The notes below the pieces were generated by a model that saw only the letters and a program-made list of their open reading frames with translations, was not told the origin of the DNA and made no database searches. Source: Halobacteriales archaeon QS_1_69_70 (lineage in GTDB: Archaea; Halobacteriota; Halobacteria; Halobacteriales; Haloarculaceae). From it: a stretch of 64,000 nt of DNA. Position numbers and translations under genes: made by a program. This document shows, one piece after another, positions 18,122 through 25,687 of this stretch; position 1 is the first letter of the stretch; the number at the start of each line of letters is the position of its first letter. The stretch covers positions 62,001-126,000 of the forward strand of contig PXRI01000013.1 in the NCBI GenBank assembly GCA_003021005.1. The letters are read 5' to 3'.

Positions 18122-20049
18122 AGCTGCTCCTCCGCCAGGGCGAACAGGCCGTTGTCGCCGCCGCTCGGCACCATCGGGTAGACGTTCTCGTCGGGGTCGA
18201 TGTGGGCGTCGACGACGCTCGGGCCGTCGTAGGAAAGCGCCTCGTCGAGAACCGCCTCGACCTCCTCGTAGCGCTCGATCCGGAACCCGCGGGCGCCGAA
18301 CGCCTCCGCCAGCGTGTCGAAGTCCGGCACCCAGGGATACTCCGAGGCCATGTGGCGTTCGCCGAAGAAGGCGTCCTGCCACTGGCGGACCATCCCGATG
18401 GCCGCGTTGTTCAGCACGACGACGGTGACGTCTACGTTCTCGCGGACGGCGACGGACAGCTCCTGGCACGTCATCAGGAAGGAGCCGTCGCCGTCGAAGC
18501 AGACGACGTCCTGGTCGTCCTCGGCGGCCAATCTGGCGCCGATGGCCGCCGGGACGCCGTAGCCCATCGTGCCGAGACCGTGGGAGGACACCCACGTGCG
18601 GGGCTCGGTGTAGGTCCAGTACTGGCAGGCCCACATCTGGTGCTGGCCGACCCCGGTCGTGACGATAGTGTCGTCGGCGGTCGCGTCGTCGACCGCCTCC
18701 ACGACGTACTGGGGCTTGACCGGCTCGTCGGCCGGCGCGGCGTACTCCAGGGGGTACTCCTGTTTCCACTGCCGGCACTGCTCGCGCCAGGCCGCCGCGT
18801 CCGGCGATGTCGCCATCGCCGCGGCGAGCTGGTCGAGGACCGCGCCGGCGTCGCCGACCAGCGGGTGGTCGGCCTCGACGTTCTTCGAGATCTCCGCCGG
18901 GTCGATGTCGACGTGGACGATCGCGGCGTCCGGCGCGAACGTCTCCACCCCGCCCGTCAGCCGGTCGTCGAACCGCGTGCCGACCGCGAGCAGGCAGTCC
19001 GTCATCGTGACCGCCATGTTGGCGTAGCCGGTGCCGTGCATGCCGGCCATCTCCAGGGCGAGGTCGTGGTCCTCCCGGAAGGCGCCGACGGCGGGCATCG
19101 TGGTGACGACGGGGATGCCGTGCTCGGTGGCGAACGCCCGCAACGTGGCGGTCGCGTCGGCCTTGACCACGCCCCCGCCGGCGAGGATGACCGGCCGGTC
19201 GGCGGCCGCCAGCACGGCCGCGGCGGCCGCGACGGCGTCGGGGGCTGCCGTCTCCGGCGGGTCGTGCGTCGAGGGCGTCCGGGGCTCGCCGGGGTCCTCG
19301 CTGGCGTCGCCGTTCGTGACGTCCTTCGGGAGGTCGACGAGCGTCGGGCCCTGCCGGCCGCCCGCCGCCAGCGCGAACGCGGTCCCGACGTCGGTCCCGA
19401 CGTCGTCGGCGTCGTCGGCGAAGAAGTTCGCCTTGGTGACCGGGCCGGTGACGCCGATGGTGTCGGTCTCCTGGAAGGCGTCGCTCCCGACGAAGTCGGT
19501 CGGCACCTGGCCGGTCAGCGCCACGACGGGGTCCGAATCCATGTTGGCGTCGGCGAGCCCCGTCACGAGGTTCGTCGCACCGGGGCCCGAAGTCGCCATG
19601 CAGACGCCCGGCGCGCCGCTGACGACGCCGTAGGCGTCCGCGGCGTGGGCCGCGCCCTGTTCGTGAGCCATCGTGACGTGGGCCATCTCGCTGTGGTACA
19701 GCGCGTCATAGACGGGCATGATGGCGCCGCCCTGGACGCCGAAGAGGTGCTCGACGCCGGCGTTCTCCAGGGCGCAGACCACCGCGTCGGCACCGGTCTC
19801 GATCTCACCGGTGCCATCGTCGGCCGGCTCGGTCGCGTCCGTCTCGTCGGCCGCCGGGGCGGCAGTCTCCGCCGTGTGGGCCGCCGCCGTGGCAGACTCG
19901 GCCGTCTCGGTCTCTCCGGTGTCGGCGTCCGGCGGAGCGACCTCTGTCGTGTCCGAGTCCGTCGTGTCTGTCGTTGCGGTGTCGGCGTCCGACGGAGCGG
20001 CCTCCGCCGGGTCGGTCCCGGGCGAGGCCGGTTTGGGTTCGCCGCTCAT
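18118..20049 (-). CDS. ilvB: Acetolactate synthase large subunit with long acidic N-terminal extension
   Basis: 643 residues versus the usual 560-590. The enzyme domain starts near residue 83 (ETGADAVVCALENAGVEHLFGVQGG). The TPP-activating Glu is in MAHEQGAAHAADAYG, and the TPP/Mg motif is CFDGDGSFLMTCQEL...NNAAIGMVRQWQ. It catalyses condensation of pyruvate to acetolactate. The first 80 residues are a Thr/Asp/Ala low-complexity string such as DADTATTDTTDSDTTE, predicted disordered. Head of the ilvBNC-leuCDB operon, behind a candidate attenuator leader. Confidence 0.95.
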   Translation of the reverse strand: MSGEPKPASPGTDPAEAAPSDADTATTDTTDSDTTEVAPPDADTGETETAESATAAAHTAETAAPAADETDATEPADDGTGEIETGADAVVCALENAGVEHLFGVQGGAIMPVYDALYHSEMAHVTMAHEQGAAHAADAYGVVSGAPGVCMATSGPGATNLVTGLADANMDSDPVVALTGQVPTDFVGSDAFQETDTIGVTGPVTKANFFADDADDVGTDVGTAFALAAGGRQGPTLVDLPKDVTNGDASEDPGEPRTPSTHDPPETAAPDAVAAAAAVLAAADRPVILAGGGVVKADATATLRAFATEHGIPVVTTMPAVGAFREDHDLALEMAGMHGTGYANMAVTMTDCLLAVGTRFDDRLTGGVETFAPDAAIVHVDIDPAEISKNVEADHPLVGDAGAVLDQLAAAMATSPDAAAWREQCRQWKQEYPLEYAAPADEPVKPQYVVEAVDDATADDTIVTTGVGQHQMWACQYWTYTEPRTWVSSHGLGTMGYGVPAAIGARLAAEDDQDVVCFDGDGSFLMTCQELSVAVRENVDVTVVVLNNAAIGMVRQWQDAFFGERHMASEYPWVPDFDTLAEAFGARGFRIERYEEVEAVLDEALSYDGPSVVDAHIDPDENVYPMVPSGGDNGLFALAEEQL

Positions 20050-20153
20050 CGCGGCACACCGGTCCTGCGATACCGTCGATTCGTGTCTCGTGTGTCCATG
20101 ATCCTGTTGGTGGAACTGTCCGAAAGCGATGCAGCCGGCGGCGAGAATGGGGG

Positions 20154-20177
20154 TGTAGGGGCTAGGCGGCCCCTACA
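20154..20177 (-). promoter_or_regulatory. Perfect 9-base-pair hairpin in the ilvB leader
   Basis: Arms TGTAGGGGC and GCCCCTACA are separated by six bases. On the minus strand the hairpin begins at the Ile/Val codons of the candidate leader peptide, and the loop carries its TAG stop. It lies about 105 bases before ilvB. No clear U-tract follows on the minus strand (CCCCCATTCTC), so it may act on translation or processing rather than as a simple terminator. Confidence 0.6.
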
Positions 20178-20239
20178 ATACGGAGCGGGACGCTGGCGGC
20201 GGGCTCGAACGCGCGGTCGCCAGCGGTCCTCCGCGGCAT
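20162..20239 (-). CDS. Candidate leader peptide of the ilv-leu operon
   Basis: 25 codons, ATG at 20239 to TAG at 20162, not in the ORF track because of its size. The predicted transcription start (TATA box 20266-20273) falls near 20243, so the ORF would be translated from a nearly leaderless end, the normal haloarchaeal mode. It ends SVPLRIVGAA. Val, Leu, Ile and Val fall close together, and the last two use ATT and GTA, which should be rare in this GC-rich genome. Ribosome position there would govern the overlapping hairpin. Inferred; no expression data. Confidence 0.5.
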   Translation of the reverse strand: MPRRTAGDRAFEPAASVPLRIVGAA

Positions 20240-20265
20240 CACGTCGAGTGTAGTGGGGTACTCCC

Positions 20266-20273
20266 TGATAAAC
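20266..20273 (-). promoter_or_regulatory. TATA box of the ilvB-leuB operon
   Basis: The minus strand reads GTTTATCAG here, in an AT-rich pocket. The start expected about 27 bases downstream is near 20243, leaving a leader of about 195 bases before ilvB, unusually long for a haloarchaeal mRNA. Confidence 0.5.
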
Positions 20274-20358
20274 GTTCCCCGCGGTGCAAGCATTGCCCGC
20301 GCGATGGCGGTGGCGGTGAGCTCCTGGCGGCGGGCGAGCGCGGTCGACGCCGTCCATC

Positions 20359-21588
20359 CTACACCCGGACCTCCTCGCGGCGGACGCCCACCTCACGGGC
20401 GAACTCCGCCAGCCGCTCTCCGGTGACCTGCTCGTCGCCAGCGCCGTGGTCTTTCACCCGGCGGGTCACCTCCCGGACCTCGGTGTCGGTCGGGTCGAAG
20501 CCGGCCTCGACCAGTCGGCGTCGGACGGAGTGGGTGCCGGTGTGCTTGCCGAGCACCAGTTCGCGGCTGGCGCCGACCATCTCCGGCGTCATCACGCCGG
20601 GCTCGAACGTGTCGGCGTTCTCGATGACGCCGGCGGCGTGGATGCCCGACTCGTGGGCGAAGGCGTTGTCGCCCACGACGGGTTTGTTCGCCGGCACCGT
20701 GACGTCGCTTTTGGCCTCGACGATGCGGGCCAATTCCGTAATGTGCCCGGTATCGATGCCGGTGTCGACGCCGTACAGCGACTCCAGCGCCATCACGACC
20801 TCCTCGTAGGCGGCGTTGCCGGCGCGTTCGCCGATGCCGTTGACCGAGACCTGCGACTGACCGGCGCCGGCCTCGTAGCCCGACAGCGCGTTGGCAGCGG
20901 CCAGCCCGAAGTCGTCGTGGGTGTGGACGTCCACGTCGGCCTCGGTGTGGGCCACGACGGTCTCGACCACGTCGTGGAACCGTCGCGGCGTCGCCACCCC
21001 GCAGGTGTCGGGGACGTTGATCCAGTCCGCCCCGGCGGCGGAGACGGCCTCGACGACGTCGATCAGGTACGGTTCGTCCGTACGCGTGGCGTCCATCGGC
21101 GAGAACATGCAGGTCGCACCCGCCTCGCGGACGCGCTCGACGGCCGCGACGGACCGCTCTACGGCCTCCTCGCGGCTGGCATGCATCGAATCCTGCAGCT
21201 GGACGTCGCTGGTCGAACAGAATACGTGCACCATCTCGACGCCTGCGTCGAGGGCGGCGTCGATGTCCTCGTCCACGACGCGGGCCAGCCCGCAGACCGT
21301 GGTCGCCGTCGCGTCGGCGATGTCCCTAACGGCCTCGAACTCCGCATCCAAGTTCACCGGGAACCCGGCCTCGATGACATGGGTGCCCATGTTGTCGAGC
21401 AAGGCGGCTATCTCGCGCTTGTCGTCGTACGAGAAGGAGGTCCTGGGTGACTGTTCGCCGTCGCGCAGCGTCGTGTCGAATATCCGGGCGTCGTCGATCT
21501 CCGAACTACCGGCTAACGTGCCCTGGAAGAACTCGATCCGCCGGCGCAGCCGACGTATCCTCGTGGTGAACCATTGCAGACTGCCCAA
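20359..21588 (-). CDS. leuA: 2-isopropylmalate synthase / citramalate synthase family (LeuA)
   Basis: 409 residues in the track. The DRE-TIM catalytic barrel has ARIFDTTLRDGEQSPR, FGLARV-like repeats, DVDVHTHDDFGLAAANAL with the metal His residues, and VNGIGERAGNAAYEE. A short accessory segment follows; the full C-terminal leucine-sensing domain is absent, as in some archaeal homologues. It condenses acetyl-CoA with 2-oxoisovalerate, or pyruvate if a citramalate synthase. The start is unresolved: the track uses a TTG at 21588, which lies above the transcription start predicted from the TATA box at 21601-21608. See findings. Confidence 0.85.
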   Translation of the reverse strand: MGSLQWFTTRIRRLRRRIEFFQGTLAGSSEIDDARIFDTTLRDGEQSPRTSFSYDDKREIAALLDNMGTHVIEAGFPVNLDAEFEAVRDIADATATTVCGLARVVDEDIDAALDAGVEMVHVFCSTSDVQLQDSMHASREEAVERSVAAVERVREAGATCMFSPMDATRTDEPYLIDVVEAVSAAGADWINVPDTCGVATPRRFHDVVETVVAHTEADVDVHTHDDFGLAAANALSGYEAGAGQSQVSVNGIGERAGNAAYEEVVMALESLYGVDTGIDTGHITELARIVEAKSDVTVPANKPVVGDNAFAHESGIHAAGVIENADTFEPGVMTPEMVGASRELVLGKHTGTHSVRRRLVEAGFDPTDTEVREVTRRVKDHGAGDEQVTGERLAEFAREVGVRREEVRV

Positions 21589-21600
21589 GGGATGGCGGGG

Positions 21601-21608
21601 TATTTAAA
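21601..21608 (-). promoter_or_regulatory. TATA box near leuA
   Basis: The minus strand reads TTTAAATA, the strongest TATA box in the region. A 7-base inverted repeat (CCCAAGG at 21584-21590, CCTTGGG at 21614-21620) flanks it and could be an operator. The expected transcript start is near 21578. Confidence 0.55.
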
Positions 21609-21909
21609 GCTGTCCTTGGGTCATATGTTGCATCCCGGGGGTACGGACGGTCGCTCCACGGACCGCCGGACACCGCCGTTTACGTCCTTCGTCGCCACAC
21701 ATCTGTAAGGTGTAATTCTGCGTTCGGGCGCGAGGGCTGTGGCCACACCGGGCTTAGACGGCGACTCGCAGGTTCTCGGTCGCTTCGCTGCGCGGGCGCG
21801 GGCCACCTACGACTGTCGTCGTTGTATCGCGGCGCTGACTCGTCGTACCCGGCCGATGTCACCCCCCGGAGCAGCCAGCGTTAACAGGGTCCCGTGCGAC
21901 CCCAAGCGC
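21609..21909. other. Intergenic region upstream of the carbonic anhydrase gene
   Basis: About 300 bases with no supported gene. The first half belongs to the leuA promoter region. The ORF entering the gamma-carbonic anhydrase from 21739 has an Arg/Thr-rich, non-family sequence and is regarded as read-through. Confidence 0.5.
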
Positions 21910-22410
21910 ATGCTGCGCAGCTTCGACGGGGTCGAGCCGGACGTCCACGACAGCGCCTACGTCGACCCCGCCGCGGTCGTCATCGGCGACGTCACCCTCG
22001 AGGCGGACGCGAGTGTGTGGCCCAACACGACCCTCCGGGGCGACCACGGCCCGATCGTCCTCCGGGAGGGCGCCAACGTCCAGGACAACGCCGTCCTCCA
22101 CGAGGGCGCCGAAATCGGGCCGTACGCGACCGTCGGCCACACCGCCATCGTCCACAACGCGGCGGTCCGCGAGCGGAGCCTGGTCGGGATGGGCGCGACG
22201 GTCCTGGACCGCTCCGTGGTCGGGGAGGCGGCGATGGTCGGCGCCAACAGTTTGGTCACGGAGGACAAGACCATCGAGCCGTCGACGCTGTACGCCGGCG
22301 TGCCGGCGGAGAAGGTCAAATCGGTCGACGAATCGCCGTGGGCGTACGCCGGCGACCGCTACGTTCAACTCGCCCGCGAGCACGCCGAGCGCTCCGAGCG
22401 GATCGAGTAG
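21910..22410 (+). CDS. Gamma-carbonic anhydrase-like hexapeptide-repeat protein
   Basis: 166 residues from the ATG at 21910 (MLRSFDGVEPDVHDSAYVDPAAVVIGDV). The left-handed beta helix is visible as hexapeptide repeats through WPNTTLRGDHGPIVLREGANVQDNAVLHEG. His ligands of the Cam/CamH type are seen in VLHEGAEIG and VGHTAIVHNA (HxxxxH). The C-terminal helix ends AREHAERSER. CO2 hydration is plausible; some relatives are ferripyochelin-binding-protein-like with no proven activity. Confidence 0.88.
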   Translation: MLRSFDGVEPDVHDSAYVDPAAVVIGDVTLEADASVWPNTTLRGDHGPIVLREGANVQDNAVLHEGAEIGPYATVGHTAIVHNAAVRERSLVGMGATVLDRSVVGEAAMVGANSLVTEDKTIEPSTLYAGVPAEKVKSVDESPWAYAGDRYVQLAREHAERSERIE

Positions 22411-22450
22411 CAGTCGTGTAGCACTCCACACGGATCGCGTGGCAGTCGGA

Positions 22451-23068
22451 TCAGGAAGGCGTGTACGTCCCCGTCACCTGGGCGCGGGCGAGGATACGGC
22501 CCGAGAGCGCTGTCCCGAGGTCCTCGACGGTACCGCCGGCCGCGAGATCGAGCATGCCGTCGACGGCAAAGCACTTGAACCGGTAGGTGTGGGGTTCGTC
22601 CGGCGGCGCGGGCCCCCCGTAGCCGACGTCGCCGAAGTCGTTCTCGCCCTCGACGGCCGCCGAGACGTCCCAGTCCTCGGGGATGGTCGTCGTGTCGGGC
22701 GGGACGTTCCAGACCAGCCAGTGGACGAATATCTCGCCGGCGACGGCGACGGCGTCGGGGTCGTCGACGACGAGGGCGAGCGACCCCGCGTCGTCGGGGA
22801 CGCCGTCGATCTCCAGTGGTGGATTGACGTTCGACTGGTTCTTCCCGAACTCCCGCGGGATCGTGCCGCCCGCTTCGAACGCGGAACTCCGGATGGACAG
22901 CGAGCCGCTGCCCTCGGCGGAGGCAAGTGCCGGGTTGTCCGGCCCGGCGGTGTCCCCGCCGCCGTACCCGTAGCCGCCGGTGTCGTCGCCGTTCCCGTCG
23001 TTGGACGAGCAGCCTGCCAGGCCCAGCGCGGCCGCGGCGAGCACGCTGCGTCGTGGCACGGGGCGCAT
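22451..23068 (-). CDS. YbhB/YbcL (PEBP) family lipoprotein
   Basis: 205 residues from the ATG at 23068. The N-terminus has RRSVLAAAALGLAGCSS, a twin-arginine-like signal with lipobox LAGC, then a Gly/Asp/Tyr-rich tether. The PEBP fold follows: SSAFEAGGTIPREFGKNQSNVNPP, LALVVDDPDA and FVHWLVWNVPPDTTTIPE. Such proteins are homologues of Raf kinase inhibitor, with unknown ligands in archaea. It is anchored outside the cell. Convergent with the carbonic anhydrase gene. Confidence 0.88.
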   Translation of the reverse strand: MRPVPRRSVLAAAALGLAGCSSNDGNGDDTGGYGYGGGDTAGPDNPALASAEGSGSLSIRSSAFEAGGTIPREFGKNQSNVNPPLEIDGVPDDAGSLALVVDDPDAVAVAGEIFVHWLVWNVPPDTTTIPEDWDVSAAVEGENDFGDVGYGGPAPPDEPHTYRFKCFAVDGMLDLAAGGTVEDLGTALSGRILARAQVTGTYTPS

Positions 23069-23153
23069 GAGCGTGGCTTTGGGTCGAGAGGTTGAAATAG
23101 CCCGGTTCAGAGCAGTCGCCGAAGTGTCGTAGACCGGCCCGGCAATCCGACAC

Positions 23154-24007
23154 TCATTCCGATCGCGTTCGGAAGTACGCCCGCGTCCGTCGCTTGCCGT
23201 CGACGACGAACCGGAGCCGATCCAGAAGCGTCTCGTTCCGCAATGTGGCACTGCTGGCGGGCTCGAACACTATGCGGTCGCCCGCGGGCCGGCAGCGCCC
23301 GCGGAAGAGCCGTTGCCGGAGCCGGTCCAGCCCCGGCGTGTGCCAGTGACAGAGGAGACAGGCCGGCTGGCCGGCCTCGACCGCCACCGGGACGTCGAGT
23401 CGTGCCGCGTCTTCGTCGACCTCGAGATCGGGGACGGTTCGGGTGGTCGGCCAGCCGTCGTCGTCGACGACGGTGAACGCGAGTCGGTCGTACCCGGCCG
23501 CTTCGTCGGCGTCGACCCCCTGTGACGGCCACGCGGGCATCGACCCCGCGTCCGCGCCGACCGGTTCGGCCGCCGACGGGTCGACCTCGACGACGATCCG
23601 GAGTGTGTACACCCCATCAGGAACCGGCCGAGGCGGGACTCCAGCATGTCGGCCGTCTTCGAGAAGCCCTCGGTCTTCGGGGAGTCAGGTTCGGCGCCGA
23701 GGAGGTCGCCGACGTACTCGGCGTTGGCCTCGAGGTAGTCGTCCCGGACGGTGGCGCGGCCGCGGAGCAGGAACGGGTCGTCGGCCCCGTAGAACAAAAG
23801 CGAGACCCTCGGGTGCTCGCGGACGGCCTCGACCGTCCCGGAGAAGGCGGGCGGCGACGTGACGACGACCGTGCCCCGGTCGGGGTCGTAGAACGGGCTG
23901 AGTGGGAAGGTCTGCGGGCGGTCGTCGGTCGCGGTGGCGACCTCGACGGCCGCCGAGTCGTGGACGGCCCGTCGACGCTGCTCCGGGTCGGGCGAGTCGT
24001 CGGACAC
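23154..24007 (-). pseudogene. PPOX-class (FMN split-barrel) protein, frameshifted
   Basis: Two overlapping frames make one protein. The N-terminal frame (from about 24007, a GTG) reads SAAVEVATATDDRPQTFPLSPFYDPDRG..VVVTSPPAFSGTVEAVREHPRVSLLFYG and ends ..LESRLGRFLMG. The second frame then continues VYTLRIVVEVDPSAAEP to a stop at 23154. The switch falls in a CCCC run at 23612-23615, as expected for loss of one base. The C-terminal part includes ACLLCHWHTPGLDRLRQRLFRG, shared by haloarchaeal pyridoxamine-oxidase-like proteins. Either a decayed gene or an assembly error. Confidence 0.75.
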
Positions 24008-24031
24008 CGGGTCAGGCCGCCTCCATGGCAC

Positions 24032-24867
24032 CCCTGGTGGCCCGGGGTGGTTTAACTCACCGGCGGGGTTTCAAACCCGCGTTGTCGCCCCGGCCCCGGC
24101 GACAAGAGCGGCTGCCCCGGTGCGGCTCGAGGGGTAGCGGCTCGCTGCGCGCCTCTCTACCGTCGGTGCTTCCGTCGCCGGGGCCCCGTCGACCCTCCGC
24201 GTCCCGTTCAGTCCACCGACCACCGCTGGCGTCGGCCGTGCGCTTTAGTCTTGCCGCCTTCGGCACCGAGGGACTCCCCCGGTAGCGGCGCGATAGGTTT
24301 TCTGCTCAGGATATCCATCAGTACAGTATCCATCGGTTTTCGGGTAGGCGAACAACGCTCACCGATACCTTTGCCCTACTGTTAGGCGACCACACCGACA
24401 CGGCAAGCGGTCGCGGTGCGCGCCGGCCGGGCGTTGCCGAGTGGGGCTCGCCGACGATGGCGCGCTGGGGCAGCGCGCGCCTCCCGCCGGGTGGGCGCAT
24501 TACTTGGATAATTCCTCTTCAGATTCACCAAAGACTAAGACTACAATCTGACCCGTCTCGATTTCTCTAATATAATATCAACCAGGCCGATATGACTCTG
24601 ATGTATATTCAGGGATCTATTGCAGAGAGTCCTCTACCCGATCCATATCTCATGCGCGAGTCTTTGTTTCCCTAATCCGGTAATCGTACTGCGTGGTGGC
24701 TCTCGCTCGTCTTTATCTGGGGAGCACGCTCTGGCGGCTTTCACTCGTTGCAGACGGAGAGCTGGATAATCTCGTGAACACTGCAGTTGGCATACCCCTC
24801 AGCCTGTACCTACTCAGCAAACATGTGTTCTATCAGCCCACATGGTTAGAGCCGGCCCTGTGGAGAG
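24032..24867. other. Long non-coding, AT-shifting region at the left edge of the accessory island
   Basis: More than 800 bases without a clear gene. The first half is GC-rich; from about 24500 the base composition turns markedly AT-rich (ATATAATATCAACC and similar). On the minus strand, 24505-24580 reads as a short protein-like tail (IETGQIVVLVFGESEEELSK) without a start. On the plus strand a two-frame membrane-protein remnant precedes the Bat gene. This looks like decayed sequence around an insertion boundary. Confidence 0.55.
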
Positions 24868-24887
24868 TCAGGCTTCTCCTGCGATAG
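24690..24887 (+). pseudogene. Remnant of a small membrane protein
   Basis: One frame reads WWLSLVFIWGARSGGFHSLQTESW, and the next frame, after a one-base step at about 24763 (CTGGAT), reads DNLVNTAVGIPLSLYLLSKHVFYQP and ends RLLLR at 24887. Joined, these look like a two-span membrane protein without a start codon. Its end overlaps the convergent Bat gene. No family recognised. Low confidence. Confidence 0.3.
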
Positions 24888-25599
24888 CGTGGTCGCGTTC
24901 CTTGCGGAGGCTCTCATCGGACTGGGATTCGCTCAGCAAGTGAATGAACTGTCCGACGTTCCTGAGGAGTTTATTCTCGGCTTTGCGAAGGTGCTCTTCG
25001 AACGTCGCCCGTGCAATCGTCGTCTCCTGGGCCAGATCGCTAATCGAACAGCCCCGAGGCTGCTCGTAGTAGTCGTTATCCAACGCGAGTTGGAGCGCTG
25101 CCAGCTGTCGGCCCGTCAGCTCCCCGAACAACTGATCGATCGGCGTGAGCATACTGTGTGGCAACCGGGTCTCTTCGAGCCCCGTCTTCGCCATGACATT
25201 GATCTCACGGTCTGCCTTGAGTTCTTCGTGGAGCGATCGGATATCGGCTTCATCGAATGCAATCAGGTTGTACTGCTCCCAGCCGTGCCGATGAACTGTC
25301 GGCGGTTGATAGAGACAGTTGTGCGCTTCGAACCGTTCGACGATCGAGTTTTCGACCGGGCAGAGACAAGCCTTCGTCACGACCTGCACGCCAGTTCCGT
25401 CGTGGGACTTGTGGAGAACCGTTCCGATCCGCTCGATTTCGTCGACGAACTCCGCTGTCGGTGCCGTCTCTGACGTGATTTCCAGCACTTGACAGTCACT
25501 CAAGTACCATTCCCGAATGGTGACGTCGGGGAACCGTTCCGAGAGCTCCCGGTACGGGCACTCGTGGCGGAGTCGAAATGATGCCTGGTGCAGGCTCAT
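24868..25599 (-). CDS. Bacterio-opsin-activator-type HTH regulator
   Basis: 243 residues. The C-terminal 55 residues are the HTH_10 domain (LTGRQLAALQLALDNDYYEQPRG..LAQETTIARATFEEHLRKAENKLL). The N-terminal sensor half carries a Cys cluster, KACLCPVENS and AHNC, that could sense thiols, persulfide or metal. It is divergent from the rhodanese-MBL gene, with a palindrome and shared TATA region between them, so it probably controls that gene and itself. Confidence 0.87.
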   Translation of the reverse strand: MSLHQASFRLRHECPYRELSERFPDVTIREWYLSDCQVLEITSETAPTAEFVDEIERIGTVLHKSHDGTGVQVVTKACLCPVENSIVERFEAHNCLYQPPTVHRHGWEQYNLIAFDEADIRSLHEELKADREINVMAKTGLEETRLPHSMLTPIDQLFGELTGRQLAALQLALDNDYYEQPRGCSISDLAQETTIARATFEEHLRKAENKLLRNVGQFIHLLSESQSDESLRKERDHAIAGEA

Positions 25600-25606
25600 A
25601 CGCCAT

Positions 25607-25616
25607 CAATCGATTG
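25607..25616. promoter_or_regulatory. Palindrome CAATCGATTG between Bat regulator and rhodanese gene
   Basis: A perfect ten-base palindrome 8 bases upstream of the Bat ATG (25599) and downstream of the shared TATA region. A candidate autoregulatory operator. Confidence 0.4.
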
Positions 25617-25635
25617 GCTGATTCGAAAAGGTGCC

Positions 25636-25644
25636 GGTTATAGC
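25636..25644 (+). promoter_or_regulatory. TATA element in the divergent Bat/rhodanese intergene
   Basis: GGTTATAGC (plus) equals GCTATAACC (minus), so it can serve either direction. It lies 44-52 bases before the rhodanese-MBL ATG and 37-45 bases before the Bat ATG. Confidence 0.4.
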
Positions 25645-25687
25645 TCGCACCACTGATAACATATGGTCTATCCAATCATCATTCGAC

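Noticed and set aside
20140-20180. Simple intrinsic terminator at the ilvB hairpin
   Set aside because: On the minus strand the hairpin is followed by C-rich sequence, not a U-tract, so a bacterial-type terminator is not supported.
18202-20253. 683-residue plus-strand ORF opposite ilvB
   Set aside because: Antisense of a well-supported gene, with no recognisable motif.
20046-20396. 116-residue ORF overlapping the ilvB start
   Set aside because: Most of it lies above the predicted transcript start and is Arg/Pro-rich. Its last 17 codons do overlap the ilvB ATG by ATGA, so a short coupled ORF is possible but unsupported.
24420-24500. tRNA-like words (GTTGCCGAGTGGGG)
   Set aside because: No acceptor stem pairing and no T-loop GGTTCAAATCC; not a tRNA.
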